A stretch of DNA of 64,000 nucleotides, taken from NCBI GenBank assembly GCA_014706295.1, contig JACSVZ010000011.1, positions 2,130,663 to 2,194,662 on the forward strand. Direction: 5' to 3'. The stretch's first letter is position 1. Every line of letters begins with the position of its first letter. This document shows positions 37,261-48,998 of the stretch, one piece after another. This stretch comes from Lycocorax pyrrhopterus obiensis. Its lineage: Eukaryota; Chordata; Aves; Passeriformes; Paradisaeidae. A program made the translations under genes and the position numbers. The notes beneath the pieces were generated by a model that had not been told where the DNA came from, did not search any database, and saw only the letters and a program-made list of their open reading frames with translations.

Positions 37261-37626
37261 TGGATGCTGAAAAAGCTCCAGCAGAGAATTTCTTCAGCTC
37301 CCTGCAGCATTTTGTCAGAGTTCTGTCTTTCCCATGCAAGTAACTCAAAACAATGTTACAGTTCTGTAAACTTCTTGCAGCTGCAGGTTGTTTTGCAGGA
37401 TTGTTCTGGTTCTAACGAGAAAAACATTTAGAGATGGGTGTCTTAGAACTTGACCAATCCCCTCAAGGGGTGGATGGCCAAAACACCAATTACCTTATGC
37501 CATTTAACACACTTTTGCGAACTAACATATAAAAGCCTTCTGATAGATTATTAAATCGCTTCCATTTATCCCTGAGCCTGGACTCTTGTGTCGTTTCTCT
37601 ACCCGTCCGCGGTGAGAACAGCGACA
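37261..37626 (+). mobile_element. LTR-like element, right arm, without matching flanks
   Basis: A 366-bp TG...CA-bounded element, the mirror copy of the left arm. It has CCAAT at 37454-37458, TATAAAA at 37528-37534 and ATTAAA at 37550-37555. Its flanks differ (…CAGGCTA before, CGAGGGTG after), so no target-site duplication is left. No polypurine tract precedes it and no primer-binding site follows it, so it is not one end of a provirus whose body lies here. Loss of the duplication can follow recombination with another copy or a deletion at one edge. Confidence 0.7.
37528..37534 (+). promoter_or_regulatory. TATA box of the right-arm LTR
   Basis: TATAAAA about 70 bp downstream of a CCAAT box (37454-37458) within the LTR-like arm, the usual arrangement of an LTR promoter. 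The mirrored copy at 36926-36932 points the other way, so the pair would fire divergently outward. Confidence 0.5.
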
Positions 37627-40600
37627 CGAGGGTGCACTGCAGCCCATCCCTGCAGTTTGTGTTCACTGGTGCTGTGCTGCTTTAGCCATTGGCAGAAAGA
37701 GTGGAAGCAAACATGTTTAAAGCCCAGCCAATGCCCAGAGAGTCAGATACTCATTAACAGTATCTTCCAGCCATAATCAGCTAGCCTTGGAGAGCATGTT
37801 TTATCTTGCTCTCCGCCAACCTTTCTGCCCACAAGTGATTTGCACTCTTATTGAGCAAAGCTGGGAGCAGAATGGATAATAACAAGTCTGAAAATGCTCT
37901 GAAAGCAAAAAAATCCCTGGGCTCAGGGACAGCAAACCTGGAATTTAGAGCAGAAAGTAAAGAACACCAAAAGGTCAGGGCTATTGAAGCTACAACATTG
38001 CGATTATGTCACTGGGTAATAAATCTTTATTGTAAGAGAAAGGGTAGGAAAATATTCCTGGGGCCCTTCCATGTGCTTCCTCTAGGGCAGGAACGTGTTT
38101 ACCCTGATTGGCATTTCTTAATGGTGCAAGCACACCTCGTTTATTACCGCGGGGAAGCAGTGCTTAGAGGAGAACACGATGCACAGCGTGGGACTCTGCT
38201 GCTGCCACAAGCCCCGCCTGGCTCAGCAGCTCCTGCTCCTGTCCTGCTGGCACAGGTCTGCAGGGAGAAGCCACGGGAGTGAGTGAGGATGGGCAGGGCT
38301 GCTGTGGGACAGCCACGTGGCGGGAGGATGGGATGGGGCTGGGGGATTGGGGTGCTGCTCCTGCTTTATAAACCCCTCCTGGCCTGCACTCCTGTGCTTC
38401 TCAGGAGACAAATTTTGGTGCGTTTGAAAATGATTTATTTTTATATTTATCTTTCCAGTATCACAATGGCTTAATTAAGGGGTGAGTCCCCTAAATTTGT
38501 GGTGTAAGAGTGCACTGACACAGGGGAGCCCTGTGTGGATGTGCAGCTGTGAGGTGGGTGTGGGAGCAAGCTGAAGGGAAAGCTGGCACTCTGGGCAAGG
38601 CAGAGCCCACTCACCACACCACAGACTGGCCAGAATTGTTCTCCAGACTCACTGCAGATTTACAGTCCTAATCTAAAAGGAACCACCCTGATCTCCTTTC
38701 CTCTGTCGCTCTCAGTGCAAATTTGGTGTCTCTTTAATTATATTTCCTCATTTATATGTTTTAATATCATGCTAACCATCTAATTTATATCTGGATTTAT
38801 TAGATATAAGAGTGTTTCCATGAAAAATTTAGTACAGCCACCACTGCATGTTTCTCTTTCCATAAGTTTATAATTTACCTCCAGTACATTACATTTCCAT
38901 GAGAAACCTAATGATGGCAGAACATACTCTTAACAACAAAAAATTCCTTTATTTTGCTATTTAAAATTTATATTTTCAGAATTAGATTTTACCCCTTTAA
39001 ATAATGAACTGTTGATGAGGGCATGTGCATCTTTCTCCTGTGGTGTTTAACTGGCATGGCTATCAAGTTATCTCTAAAGACTGTTGCAGAGCATGAATTG
39101 GAGCCAGACTTAGGAGGTAGGAGGTGGATTTGTGCTTGAACAGTTATTGAGGGAGAAAAACTATCCAGAGTGGAGCTGCACTGTCAATGAGCGAAAGCTG
39201 AAGTGTTTCCTAAAGGATATATTTGGATTTCACCAAAGGAAGACTGACTCAGGGCAACTTAAACACGAGATGTAAACATCCTGTGTCTAAAGCACGCAGT
39301 CAGTGTCCCTTTGGAGAATCCAAATGTGTCCTTCATTGGGGGATATTCAGTGTTCCTTTGGTGAAGTCCTGCACTGCCTCGGGAGGTGCAGGGTGGAGTG
39401 CTGCGGGTGTGGTGGGGTTTGGTCTGGTTTTATTTCTGATTTCAGTCTGGCAGCTCAAGCTCACCCCAGTGCCCTGGAGAGGAGATCCCCTGTGTGGGGA
39501 CTGTGGGCACAAGGGCTGTGTCTGGCCAAGCTGCCCCGTGTGTGACTTAGCACTGATTAATGGAACCGGGTGGATGTGCTGGCTGACTCCATGGGGTAAA
39601 GCCAAGTTTAACAGAGCTCAGTTAATGGGCACAGGTACTGTGCTTGACCTAAGATTTCTTTAAAGAGGACTGAACACCGCTTTTAAATTTAGTGAAAGCC
39701 TCTTTAAAAGCTCTGCATCAGCCCCGTTCCCTTTAACCAGCATTGTTGAAGCGTCAGCGTTGATAGACACATCTAGTTTTGTTCTGTGTCTGCAGCTGAA
39801 CTGAGAGATGACAGTTCCAGACTTTAATATGACTTATCTCTCTCTTCAATCCCAAGCTTTAGGTATTCACATTAATTAAAATGCATGGTAATGTCAAACT
39901 GGTGAATAGTTACAATGTAAAATGTCAATTATCCTGTTTTTGAATGCATCTGAAATAATAAACGAATTCATCAAGCCATGAGTCTCCAACTAAACAGATG
40001 TCTGGGATGTAAATGGATGAGAAGGACCAGTGCCATACATCCTACAGGCATTTGTTGGGCTCTGAAGTTCTCTGTACCTTTGCTGTTAAGTCCATTGAGG
40101 TTGAAGGTTTGCCCACAGCAAGAGGGGTTTGGCTGTGCCTGTGCCAGCCCTGCCAGGTGCCAGCCCTGGTGCAGACCTGCAGGAGAGGCTGCCTTGGAAC
40201 CTCCAGCTGCTCCTGGGGGATGGAGAGGCACCAAAACTGGCTGTCACGTGTAAGTTCAGGCCCCCACGCTGGAGTGGGATATGTGAGGTTTGTGGGAGAT
40301 TTTGTTTTGTTGGTTTTTTTTTTTCTTTAAACTACTGTTCCATATAAAATACTTGGTAGTGCTAATGTTTCTTTTTTCCCAGTCCAAACTGAAGAGGTTT
40401 AAGCTAAAACTGAGTATCCGCAGGAGTGATTTCTGCAGGGAGGAGTTCTCCCTGTTGGTCAGTCTCCACCAGCAGGCAGGTGGGAAACAGCCTTTGAGCA
40501 AATTGGGCTGCATTTACAGGCATTTGATCTCTGCTGAACCAGTGTAACCATATGAAACCTCTTCTATTATTCACTCTGTCTGCTTCAAATAATTCAGGAC

Positions 40601-42204
40601 CAGTGGTCTCCAGCCACTTTGTGATACAGCTTGCCTACAACATTAAATTTTCAGCAGCTGCATTTGAATCAGTTGACAGTTCAAAAGCACAGTGTTGGTT
40701 TGTGTTTAAGGAATCCAGATTTAGCTTTAGAACTACCTTGTGCCTGGAAATGCACCAGCACATCCGGGCTGAGAGCAGAGTCCAGGGGCATTTTCTTGCT
40801 CAGCTGATGCACTCCACAGCTTCAGCAAAGAAGGGATGGATGCTCCAGAGCTGAGCCAAGCACACACATTGAGGTACATGGGTATTTAAAGTGCTGCACC
40901 ACTAATGCCAGAGCTTTGTGAGGGTTAGGGATGGGTGAGAGGATGTCAGAAGCAACTTTCAGCTAAGGAAATGGGTATTTCCATGCTGAGTTCTTTTCAG
41001 GAGGATTCAGTTTCCAAACTGGTGAATGCTTTCAAGTGTCTGAACTGTTGGTTTTGCTTTCCTCCAGAGACTTTCACACACACTTCTATGCATTCAGGAC
41101 TTGGGAAACGTTAAAAATACAAGGTGTAACGAAAGACTGGCTCTTTATGAAAAGAGGCAGAATTTTGGCTAATGTCTCTCTACAGGGCAGGCTGGAACCA
41201 CAAGGAGGTCTCATTATAAGATCTCTGCAGGTTTGAAAAGCCTGGTCTGCCCTGGTGATGGGCAGTACTGCAGGTGCAATAAAGGGAATATATATAGTGC
41301 ACCTCATACTGAAGAACACTGGGACAGGACAGAAGGAAGTAGCACGTTTTTGTTCTCTTCTGACCCCACATCTGATACCTGCAGACCTGGGATCAAACCA
41401 TAATTCACAAAAACTTCAAGGCAAAGGTGTAGGCGTGCACCCACACAAAATAAATCTTTGGCTGAAATGAAGACCCATTAACACAGGCCCAGTTTTGTCC
41501 TTAGAACTTGAAGGGCGTTATGTGCACAGTGTGCACAGGTGCTGCTATTCTTAGTTAAACATTTGGTTAATGAGGGACGCAACTGTGTTGTTTAGAAACT
41601 TCGACTGTCTTCGGAGCAGCAGTGGTGCATTTACAGTTCTCTGTGAGGGGAATCTTTGTTCAGCACTGGAAAAGTCTCTTCTGTCTCATGCTGTGCTCTG
41701 AGCAGTGGTGGAAACACAGCTGAATGGTTAATTTGCTGCTGCAGTTAAGCTGCAGTTGTGAGGGTGATGGAGAGCTGAGAACCACGGGGAGGAAGGTGAT
41801 GTCTGGAGACACTGGGAAGAGAAAGTGGAAGTGTTTGCTGTCTGAGAAAAAGGATCCTGCCAGGAATGTAAAAAGTACATATGGGTGGCTCTCAGCTGAG
41901 CTGTAGAAATGTTCTTGATCTTTGAGGTTTTCTTCTGCCCTGTTTCTGTGCTGTCTCTGCACTTGTCTGGTGTCTGAGAAAGAGCAACTGGCAGAAGTCA
42001 GTGAAGGCAAGAGAAGTTTTGTTGGGTCTGTGAAGCGTCTGCTTTGTGGTAAAGGATCCCTGCTGATTAACTCCCTCTATGTGACGTGTGAGAGTGAAAT
42101 CCAGACCGTGTAATCCATCTGTCCTTACCTACCTGCATGAAAAGGTTCACTATCTCCTTCCATGGGAAGTCATAGCAAGAAAAAACTTTACTCATTCCTT
42201 AAAA
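37627..42204. other. Unique non-coding sequence, nothing recognised
   Basis: Includes a 143-codon frame (37851-38282) just right of the palindrome and a 146-codon frame (39223-39663). Neither shows a recognisable domain. AT-rich stretches occur at 38720-39010. No transposon remnants were recognised. Confidence 0.45.
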
Positions 42205-42288
42205 AAACCCACAAACCCAAAACCACAGACAAACAGCAGAAAAAACCCCCACAAGACAGACATAAAAGAAAAACCAGAAAAAGTTAAA
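42205..42288. repeat. A/C-rich low-complexity tract
   Basis: Irregular AAAAACCC and ACAAACCC-type runs lie immediately before the SINE. It has no fixed repeat unit. Confidence 0.75.
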
Positions 42289-42426
42289 TTAGAGCAAGGT
42301 GTTAATAACACCAAGGTTGTGGGTTCAAGCCCTGTGTGGGCCATTTACTTCAGCACTGGACTCGATGATCCTTGTGGGTCCCTTCCAACTCAGAAAGGTC
42401 TGTGACTGTGATCTGTGACTGTGACT
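42289..42426 (+). mobile_element. tRNA-Ile-derived SINE with CR1-like tail (TguSINE1-type), 5' truncated
   Basis: The first 55 bp align closely with the 3' two thirds of a tRNA-Ile(AAT). They show an anticodon arm with stem AGGTG/CACCA (42297-42301 and 42309-42313), anticodon AAT at 42304-42306, a B-box-like GGGTTCAAGCC (42321-42331), and the acceptor end GGGCCA (42338-42343). The acceptor 5' half and the A box are missing, so it is not a functional tRNA gene. The remainder matches a CR1 3' end, containing GGACTCGATGATCCTTGTGG and CCCTTCCAACTCAG and ending in repeated TGTGACTGTGA. This fusion is the structure of the passerine SINE that I know as TguSINE1, mobilised by CR1 machinery. Confidence 0.9.
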
Positions 42427-45400
42427 AATTTTAACTAATTGACCTTTACCAGGACTAGAGCAGAGTGCTCCCAGCACTCTGTGGGACACAGAAAGAGTGC
42501 AAGGACTGTTCTGCATTAAAAATGGATGAACACAACTTATTCTGCATATAAGGTCAAAATCTACTGTTCAGTGAATAACTAGGATTTTACACATGGAGTG
42601 CTTGGATAGAGAAGCATTTCTGTCCATTTAATTTACTGACAGAAATGTGTATCTTCTCAAGGAATCCACGGCCACCCTGATGCTGTGTTATGAGTTGTTC
42701 CTGATCCCCAGGCTGTCTGTGCCTCTGCAGGGCTAATCCTGTTCTCGTGCTTGGACCACCCCTTGGTGTCAGGTTCTGCGACCATCTGACATCACTGTTA
42801 CCTGTCTGCAAACAGAGTCCAGCTCTGCTCCAAACACTGCAGGGGGGCAGTGGATCTAACCTGTTTTCAAAGAGGTTCTCTTAACAAAGTTGTTCTTTCA
42901 ACCAGCCCAAGTACCCAGCAATAAACCACGAGCCAGGGAACTCCTGAGGCCACAGAGGGATGTGCTTACATCAGGCATCCTCCTCCTACTCACTGAAATG
43001 TCTCTGTGCCTCCAGCAGCAGCTCTGAAGTTCAGGAGCTGGGGTTTGTGCTTGGCAGGTGAGCGGTGCTGGCTCGGACTGCTCTGGTGTCACAGGATTTT
43101 ACCAATTTGCCATTTGCTTCATCAGGAAAGGAGCATCTTCCTGCTGTAGCACCATCACTCAGGGTTCTGCTGGCCGGATGTGACGTAGGGACTTGCCAGA
43201 AAATAATGAACACGTGGATATTCAACTCTCAGTTTCTCGGCTGCAAGGAGCTGCAGTTTTGGGTCGGGGTGGCCAGCGGTGGGAACTGTCCTGGAATCCA
43301 GGGGTGCTGGAGAAAGCCCTGCTGGGATTGTCCATGGAGGGGTTACCTCAATTCCCAGTTCAAGGGTCAAAACCGTTCCACTCCCAACCAGCTCAAGAGG
43401 TCTGAGCCATCTGCCTTCAGTCCCCAAGGGATGGTCCTGGTTGGTGGTCTTGGACATCCCTGGAGTCCCCTTGGAGAGGGTTTTTCTTTACGTCTCTCAA
43501 GTTGTTCTAACCCAGACACCTGTGCTTGACCAGAAACCAGTGCAGAGCTGTCAGACAGTTTAGCACCGTGAATAAAACACACACTGAGCGTAAAAACCGA
43601 AATGTTCCAGGGCTGTTGGCCCCTGAGTTGGGTGGGGCCATTTATTTATGGACAAACTATTGTGTCCCTTTTCCTTTTACAGCAAGAGGACTTTGGCTTT
43701 TTCTTTTCAGCTCTAATTAGGAGAATGTTCTGGAATTTCAATATTATTTATTGCCTGCATGTTAGTGACAAAATGAATGAATTCTAAAGCCGTAAGTGAT
43801 GGTTATAAACTTGCTCGTGGAGTTTGGAAGAGATTAAAATTAATCTGTGACTAAATAAAGGTGTTTTGGTGAATTCTCATCTTGTTAAAGATATTTAAAG
43901 AGCTGAGTTATAGTAATAAAATGAAATAAAATAGATTCTTTAGATCTGAGAGCTCTTAAGACTATTCAAAACAAGGTGGAGAGCCTTGCCCCTTCAGATT
44001 TTGGGTCAGCTTACAACACTTTGATTATCATAGGACAATTAGCACAAACCCCTTACTGTTGCTTGGCTTTTTGGGTTTGCGTTTGGTTTTTTAAAATTTG
44101 GTTGGTTAGATGGTTGAGGTGTCGCTTTTTTGTTTGTTTTTATGCTTCTTTTTTTTTAATCAAAGGAGTAAAGTGACCTTCTTTTCCTTTGCAGTCCTTT
44201 AAATTAAACAGCTTAACAGTTCTTACTGCTTACTATCTCAGAAAAGGATTTAATCTTTGAGAAGAAAAAGGAATTTATTATCCGTGTGTGTTGTTGTGTA
44301 GATGTCACTACAGTTATCTCTTATTGCAGTCTAAACAAAGAAACTTAATTTTCCTTAAAATCTGGTTAACTGCTTTGTCATAATAAACCAACTGATCTCT
44401 TGATGCATTAAGAAATGCAAATGCTGAGTTTGAATAGCATTGTTTGTTTTCACAGAAGAGATATAGATGAGAGAATAAGAAAATGTGTGTAAGAAACCTT
44501 TCCTTGCCTATTTCATTTCTTGTTATCTCTAAAGTAGGGGATGCAAACCAAAAATTTCCTCAATCATCGTGGTGTTTCTGCCTCAGTAATTTCTCCTAAT
44601 AAACCTTCCTCTGCACTCGCCATCTCTGAACAAGAAATTGCTTTGAGCTATTAATTATACATGTATTTCTCTTTTTTATCCAATTCTCTCTCTGGCCTAT
44701 TATCTCTGTGGAGCAGCAAATAGCAATTCAGATAGATGTGTATCATTACCGTCTAAAATGCTGCAGGACTGAGGGTTTGTTGTAACATCTCTTTTGTTAA
44801 GGTATGCAGGGTTTTTAGATTTTCAGTGTTGTCCAGCAGATGGGAAGGCACTGGCAAGGGAGGTGCTGGGATTGTGAGTCCATAAAGTCTTAAACCACTG
44901 GCCAAAGTACTGGCCTGGCACCTCGGTCTGCAACCTCCTCTGGGAAGCCTCACTGATCTGCTTTAAAACCTCTACACCCAATTATCACCTCTGCCATTCA
45001 CTTCTTGTTGCAGGGTGGGAGTCAGGGACCATCCCTTCCCCAGTTTCCATGGGATTTCATCAAGTTGGACGCTAGATTTAGAAAGCAGAGGTACAGGGGC
45101 ACCTACAATTAGGAATGCCCACTCTCTTCAGCTTGAGAATGTCAAAGCTCTCAGGTATTTTGCCCCAAGCTGGTTGCTCCTCCAGACTCTACCTTAAACC
45201 CCTGTGTTTGAGTTGTGCCTCCAGTGATGCAGATCTGTGTCTGTTTGCTCTTTGTGCACAGTGCTTCCAGGGGGTGACCTCTGCTTCTCTCCTGTGCTCA
45301 GTGTGGGGTGTTCTGCCCCATTTTTAAATCTGAACATTGATATCCAGCTGTCATCATGCTGAGGGAGGGAAGGCACAGCTGTGCTTGGGGGTCCTAAAGA

Positions 45401-46516
45401 TGATGTACCTAGGGAAAAGCTCTGGTAGAAAGGTGAGGACAGGTAAGGCCGTACCTAGAGGGATCTCCTGTCTATTTTGTGACTGAAGCTCCCTCTCACT
45501 GCTGCCTGTGATAGAATTTGCCTTGAATTCATTGTAGCTGCAGTTTCTCTATGGCTGGTGAGCCTCTGGGGAGGTCCAAAGCTGCGTGGTCAGCTTTGAA
45601 TTGTTCAATTACAGTATCTGAGAGCACTGGGCACAAGCACACAAGAGCTGTCCTTGACGAGCAGGGTCCCGAGTTGTGACGGCTGCAGCTAATTCCCTTT
45701 TGGAATTTTGCTCACATTGTGAAGCAGCTGTAAAATTTCAGCCTTAATGTGCTCTACCTGGAGAATTTCAGTCTGAAAATATAGTACATGGTTATCAAAA
45801 AATGGTTCCAGGAACCATAAATTTTTTTTGCTATGTCCTGACAAAAATGATAAAATTTCCAGATGCGTCAGTGCTTTCCAAATTGAGATCTTCATCTGGC
45901 AGTATTATAAAGATGATTTAAAAAAAAAAGAAAAGATTTAGTAACAAATGCATTTCCCTGGATTTATCTCCTATTTAATATTGTAGCAGCCAAGACTTTT
46001 ATGCCAGAGGATCCTAAAACTAAGTTATTGTTAGAATTAATCACAAAAGAAGTTGTCATGCCTACCAAGCACCCAGAACCAACCAGTAGCACTTCAACCT
46101 TTCTCAGGTTTAAACCTCATAAATTTCTCAGCTTTTCATGCTTACTATCCTACACCCTGTTAGCGGTGCTGTAGTGCCAGTGCTGCTCCTCCTGCACCTC
46201 ACCAGGGAAACGTGTCCTGGGAGTGGGGAACGACCCTGGTTTGAGGCTGCATTTGCTCAGAAATGTGGTGCACCAGCAGCACGACTCTCGCCAGACCCCA
46301 CCCAGCAGGAGCTTGTCTAGGAATGGAGTGGGATTGGTTTTCCTTTTGCCTTTTGAGATCCTGGTTTCTAAGGGGGTCAGTTGTCCCTGCAGGGAATCTG
46401 CATCCAGGCAAGAGGCTGCAGCAGGGGCAGGGGGTGAGGGCAGCACTGAACCCACAGGTCAGGGCACCTTGGAGGTGACAGGGACAAATCTGAGGGGGCT
46501 GAGGGGTGCAGGGAGT
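42427..46516. other. Unique non-coding sequence, nothing recognised
   Basis: No gene or transposon was recognised. A T-rich low-complexity run lies at about 44060-44162. Open frames around 43065-43560 (up to 154 codons) overlap on both strands without known domains. Confidence 0.45.
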
Positions 46517-46556
46517 GGGGAAAGGGAAAGGGAAAGGGAAAGGGAAAGGGAAAGGG
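46517..46556 (+). repeat. (GGGAAA)n simple repeat with G-quadruplex potential
   Basis: Seven consecutive GGG runs separated by AAA on the plus strand. This satisfies the usual four-G-run quadruplex pattern more than once. It lies at the end of a G-rich segment (46415-46516). Confidence 0.95.
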
Positions 46557-48913
46557 CAGCAGCTGGATTGAGATCCAAGGAAATCCCACAGTGAGGGAGG
46601 AAGCGGTGCAGAGTGTCAGGGCTGTGGTTTGTGTTCGTGGCTGCCTACCCAGCCATGAGAGGTGAGGCAAAAGGAGGAATTAGCAGTTGTTTTGTATATT
46701 TGTGCATTTTCCCACTGTTTGCCACAGTCACTACAGGAAACATCTTGAGCAGGTTGACCGTGATGTCAGATGTGTAGATTCCTCCTGTCCACCAGAATCC
46801 CTTCATGCAGTTTTAAGCTTTATCTGCTTTTTCTGCAACTTTTTATCTGCTGCATTGCTGTGGGTTTGCTGGTCCTAAACTCCCAGGAAAGAGGTGCTAG
46901 CACTGAGGTGCATTGTATTCCTGTTCCTGTGTGTTCTCCCACCCATGCAGAATTCTCCTTCTTAGCATCTGCTGAGACTCTGGTTAACTTTCCTCAACTC
47001 GTTTCAATTCTGGTCCTGAAAGAGCTCCTGACTGCATAGGTACAGCATTCCAGTATCTCCCATTTCTGCTGCTTCCTTTATCAAAGTTGGGTAGTGTCTG
47101 CTCTAAAAATAAAATTATTTGGAAATGTTTGTTATAGAATATAACACATTGTACACTATCTGTTGTGTAAGACTTCCTGGCAATGGAATTGCTGAAAATT
47201 AAACCCACAAACATTATCCCCCAGACCCACAACCTCCTGAAATCTCTCTCAGGAAAATTCTGTCAAGAATTATTTTGTGCTTGTGTTTCTTTAATATGTG
47301 CTCAGTCACAGGATTGCTCAGGGATCAGCCCTAGTGAGCATAATGTGGAGCCCCACAGAGCTTTTAGGTTGCACATGGCACGCATAGAATGTACCAGAAT
47401 GGGCTGAGCACCTCCTGTTTTTTGTAGTCTCTGTTCTGCCAAATTTTTCCCTTTCTTTATTTTTCCCGTCTACTTTATCTTTATGGATTACAAGTTCAGA
47501 TGCAATTCTCATCAGGGTTTCAGTGAGAAAATGCAGCTGGTGCTGCAGAGCTCACAGGAGATCCCGAGTGGATGCAGCGAGGGTGTGAGCAGGGTCCTTC
47601 CTGCTTAGAGCTTCCCACGAGGGGTGGTGGCTCACCAGTGAAGGGGATAGGTCTGAAAGGGTAGATGTGCTTCAGAGCATCCCAGGGAGCCTGCAGAGAT
47701 GCTCCTTGGCCATTCTCCAGCAGGGTCAAAGTGGCTCAGAGACATTGTGCAGGTTCTTGTTATTCCTGGTTGGAGCAGCAGATCCCACCCGTTAAAGCAG
47801 AGCAGCCTTTGCTGCAGGGACTGAGCAGTGCCCCAAGTTCTGATCTGTTGGGCAGCACAGAAAATTATCTGCTGGCAAACTGCAACAGCTGCCCGAAAAT
47901 TAAAAAAAAAAAAAAGATAAATGAAATAAAATGAGGTCCTAATTTTGTTATGGGGATAAGAAGATCTTACTGTACCAAAATTCGCTGAATCCATCAAGCA
48001 CAGAGTGAATCCACCAAGAATTGTGATGTGAGAGTCACCAGGGCTGCTGCTAACCAGAGACAGGGATTTGTGGAAGTGGTTTCCATCTTTCTGTGGCATT
48101 TCACAGTTAAAAGGTGCTTCTGTCTTCCCTCCTGCCAGCTTTTGTAACCAGAGCTGAGCACTTGCTGTACTGATGTCTCTGTACCTGCAGCACCATCCTC
48201 ACATGAGCTTTGCTTTTCTCCTCAAGGCTTTGAGTGACAGGTGGAACAACTGAAAACAACACATTTCAAGACCCTTCTGGCCTCCTTCAGAGCTCTGTTA
48301 AAATACTTTGTTATTTATATTTAATCTGCCTTCTCTGGGTTTGATTTGATGCAATGGCTCTTTGAAATCCAAAGGGTATGGGATCACACACTTGCACTTG
48401 GGCAGAAATTGAAAATGTAATATTACTGTGAACTCCTGGGTTCCTGATTCTTCCTGTGCAAGGGTTCCTCACCTCCTGAGTGGTTCCAGAGAGCAGCCAG
48501 CACCTGCAGAACCTGGGTCTGTGAGGCTGCCACTCAGTGCAGCCTAAAAATTAGGATTTAAAATTGGCACCAGTGATATGTCCACACATAGCTGCCTTTC
48601 ACCATTGTGGCCCAGCTCGTTTTCTGCTGTTTCAACACATATTCATTGAGTTAATGCAACACGGATAACAGAAAAAACCAAAATTACACAGGTTTTTCTA
48701 GCTTGGGATATGCCTTTTTCTGCTGGATTGCTCCTTTCTGTGTTTTCCCCTACTTGCAGCCAATGGTTTTCCAGTTCCTCATGTTTGAGAAGCTCATTTC
48801 AAACTGTTAAAACACCCCCTCTAACCTACAGAGATTAGGGCTCCTCAAGTACAACAGTTTCCTTGTTACTGAAAACAATTTTGAAAAGATTTTTTTGGGA
48901 TTAATTCTGTGAT
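46557..48913. other. Unique non-coding sequence, nothing recognised
   Basis: An A-run sits at about 47899-47914. Frames are up to 155 codons on the minus strand (47632-48099) and cross that A-run, translating it as a phenylalanine string, which argues against coding. Confidence 0.45.
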
Positions 48914-48998
48914 TGGTTTGTGTTTGTTTTGTTTTGTTTTTTCTTTTTTGTTTTGTTTTTGTTTGTTGGTTTGACTTGTTCTTTTTTTTTTTTTTTAA
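48914..48998. repeat. T-rich low-complexity tract, TTTTG-like
   Basis: Irregular GTTTT and TTTTTG repeats ending in a run of about 15 T. It could be a decayed simple repeat. No retrotransposon body adjoins it. Confidence 0.8.

Larger units (their letters stand above)
36834..37626. repeat. 793-bp palindrome with 367-bp arms and a 59-bp spacer
   Basis: Left arm 36834-37200 and right arm 37260-37626 are reverse complements of each other, and paired positions sum to 74460. Comparing them line by line I find only three mismatches: 37144/37316, 37159/37301 and 37185/37275. The outer 310 bp of each arm match perfectly. The spacer 37201-37259 is unrelated unique sequence. The arms stop matching almost exactly at TG...CA-type termini, so each arm looks like one LTR and the two lie head to head. 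The DNA could extrude a long cruciform, and its RNA would be a long hairpin. Confidence 0.97.

Noticed and set aside
36834..37626. Palindrome as a simple sequencing fold-back artefact
   Set aside because: Not excluded, but disfavoured. A fold-back would mirror the flanks too, whereas homology stops at LTR-type termini and the arms differ at three sites.
37851..38282. 143-codon frame next to the palindrome as an ERV or host gene
   Set aside because: No retroviral or cellular motif is visible, and no primer-binding site or polypurine tract links it to the adjacent LTR-like arm.
42289..42343. Functional tRNA-Ile gene
   Set aside because: The 5' acceptor strand and A box are missing and the sequence runs directly into a CR1 3' tail, so it is a SINE.
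47632..48099. 155-codon minus-strand frame
   Set aside because: It reads through a poly-A tract as a phenylalanine run and has no recognisable content.
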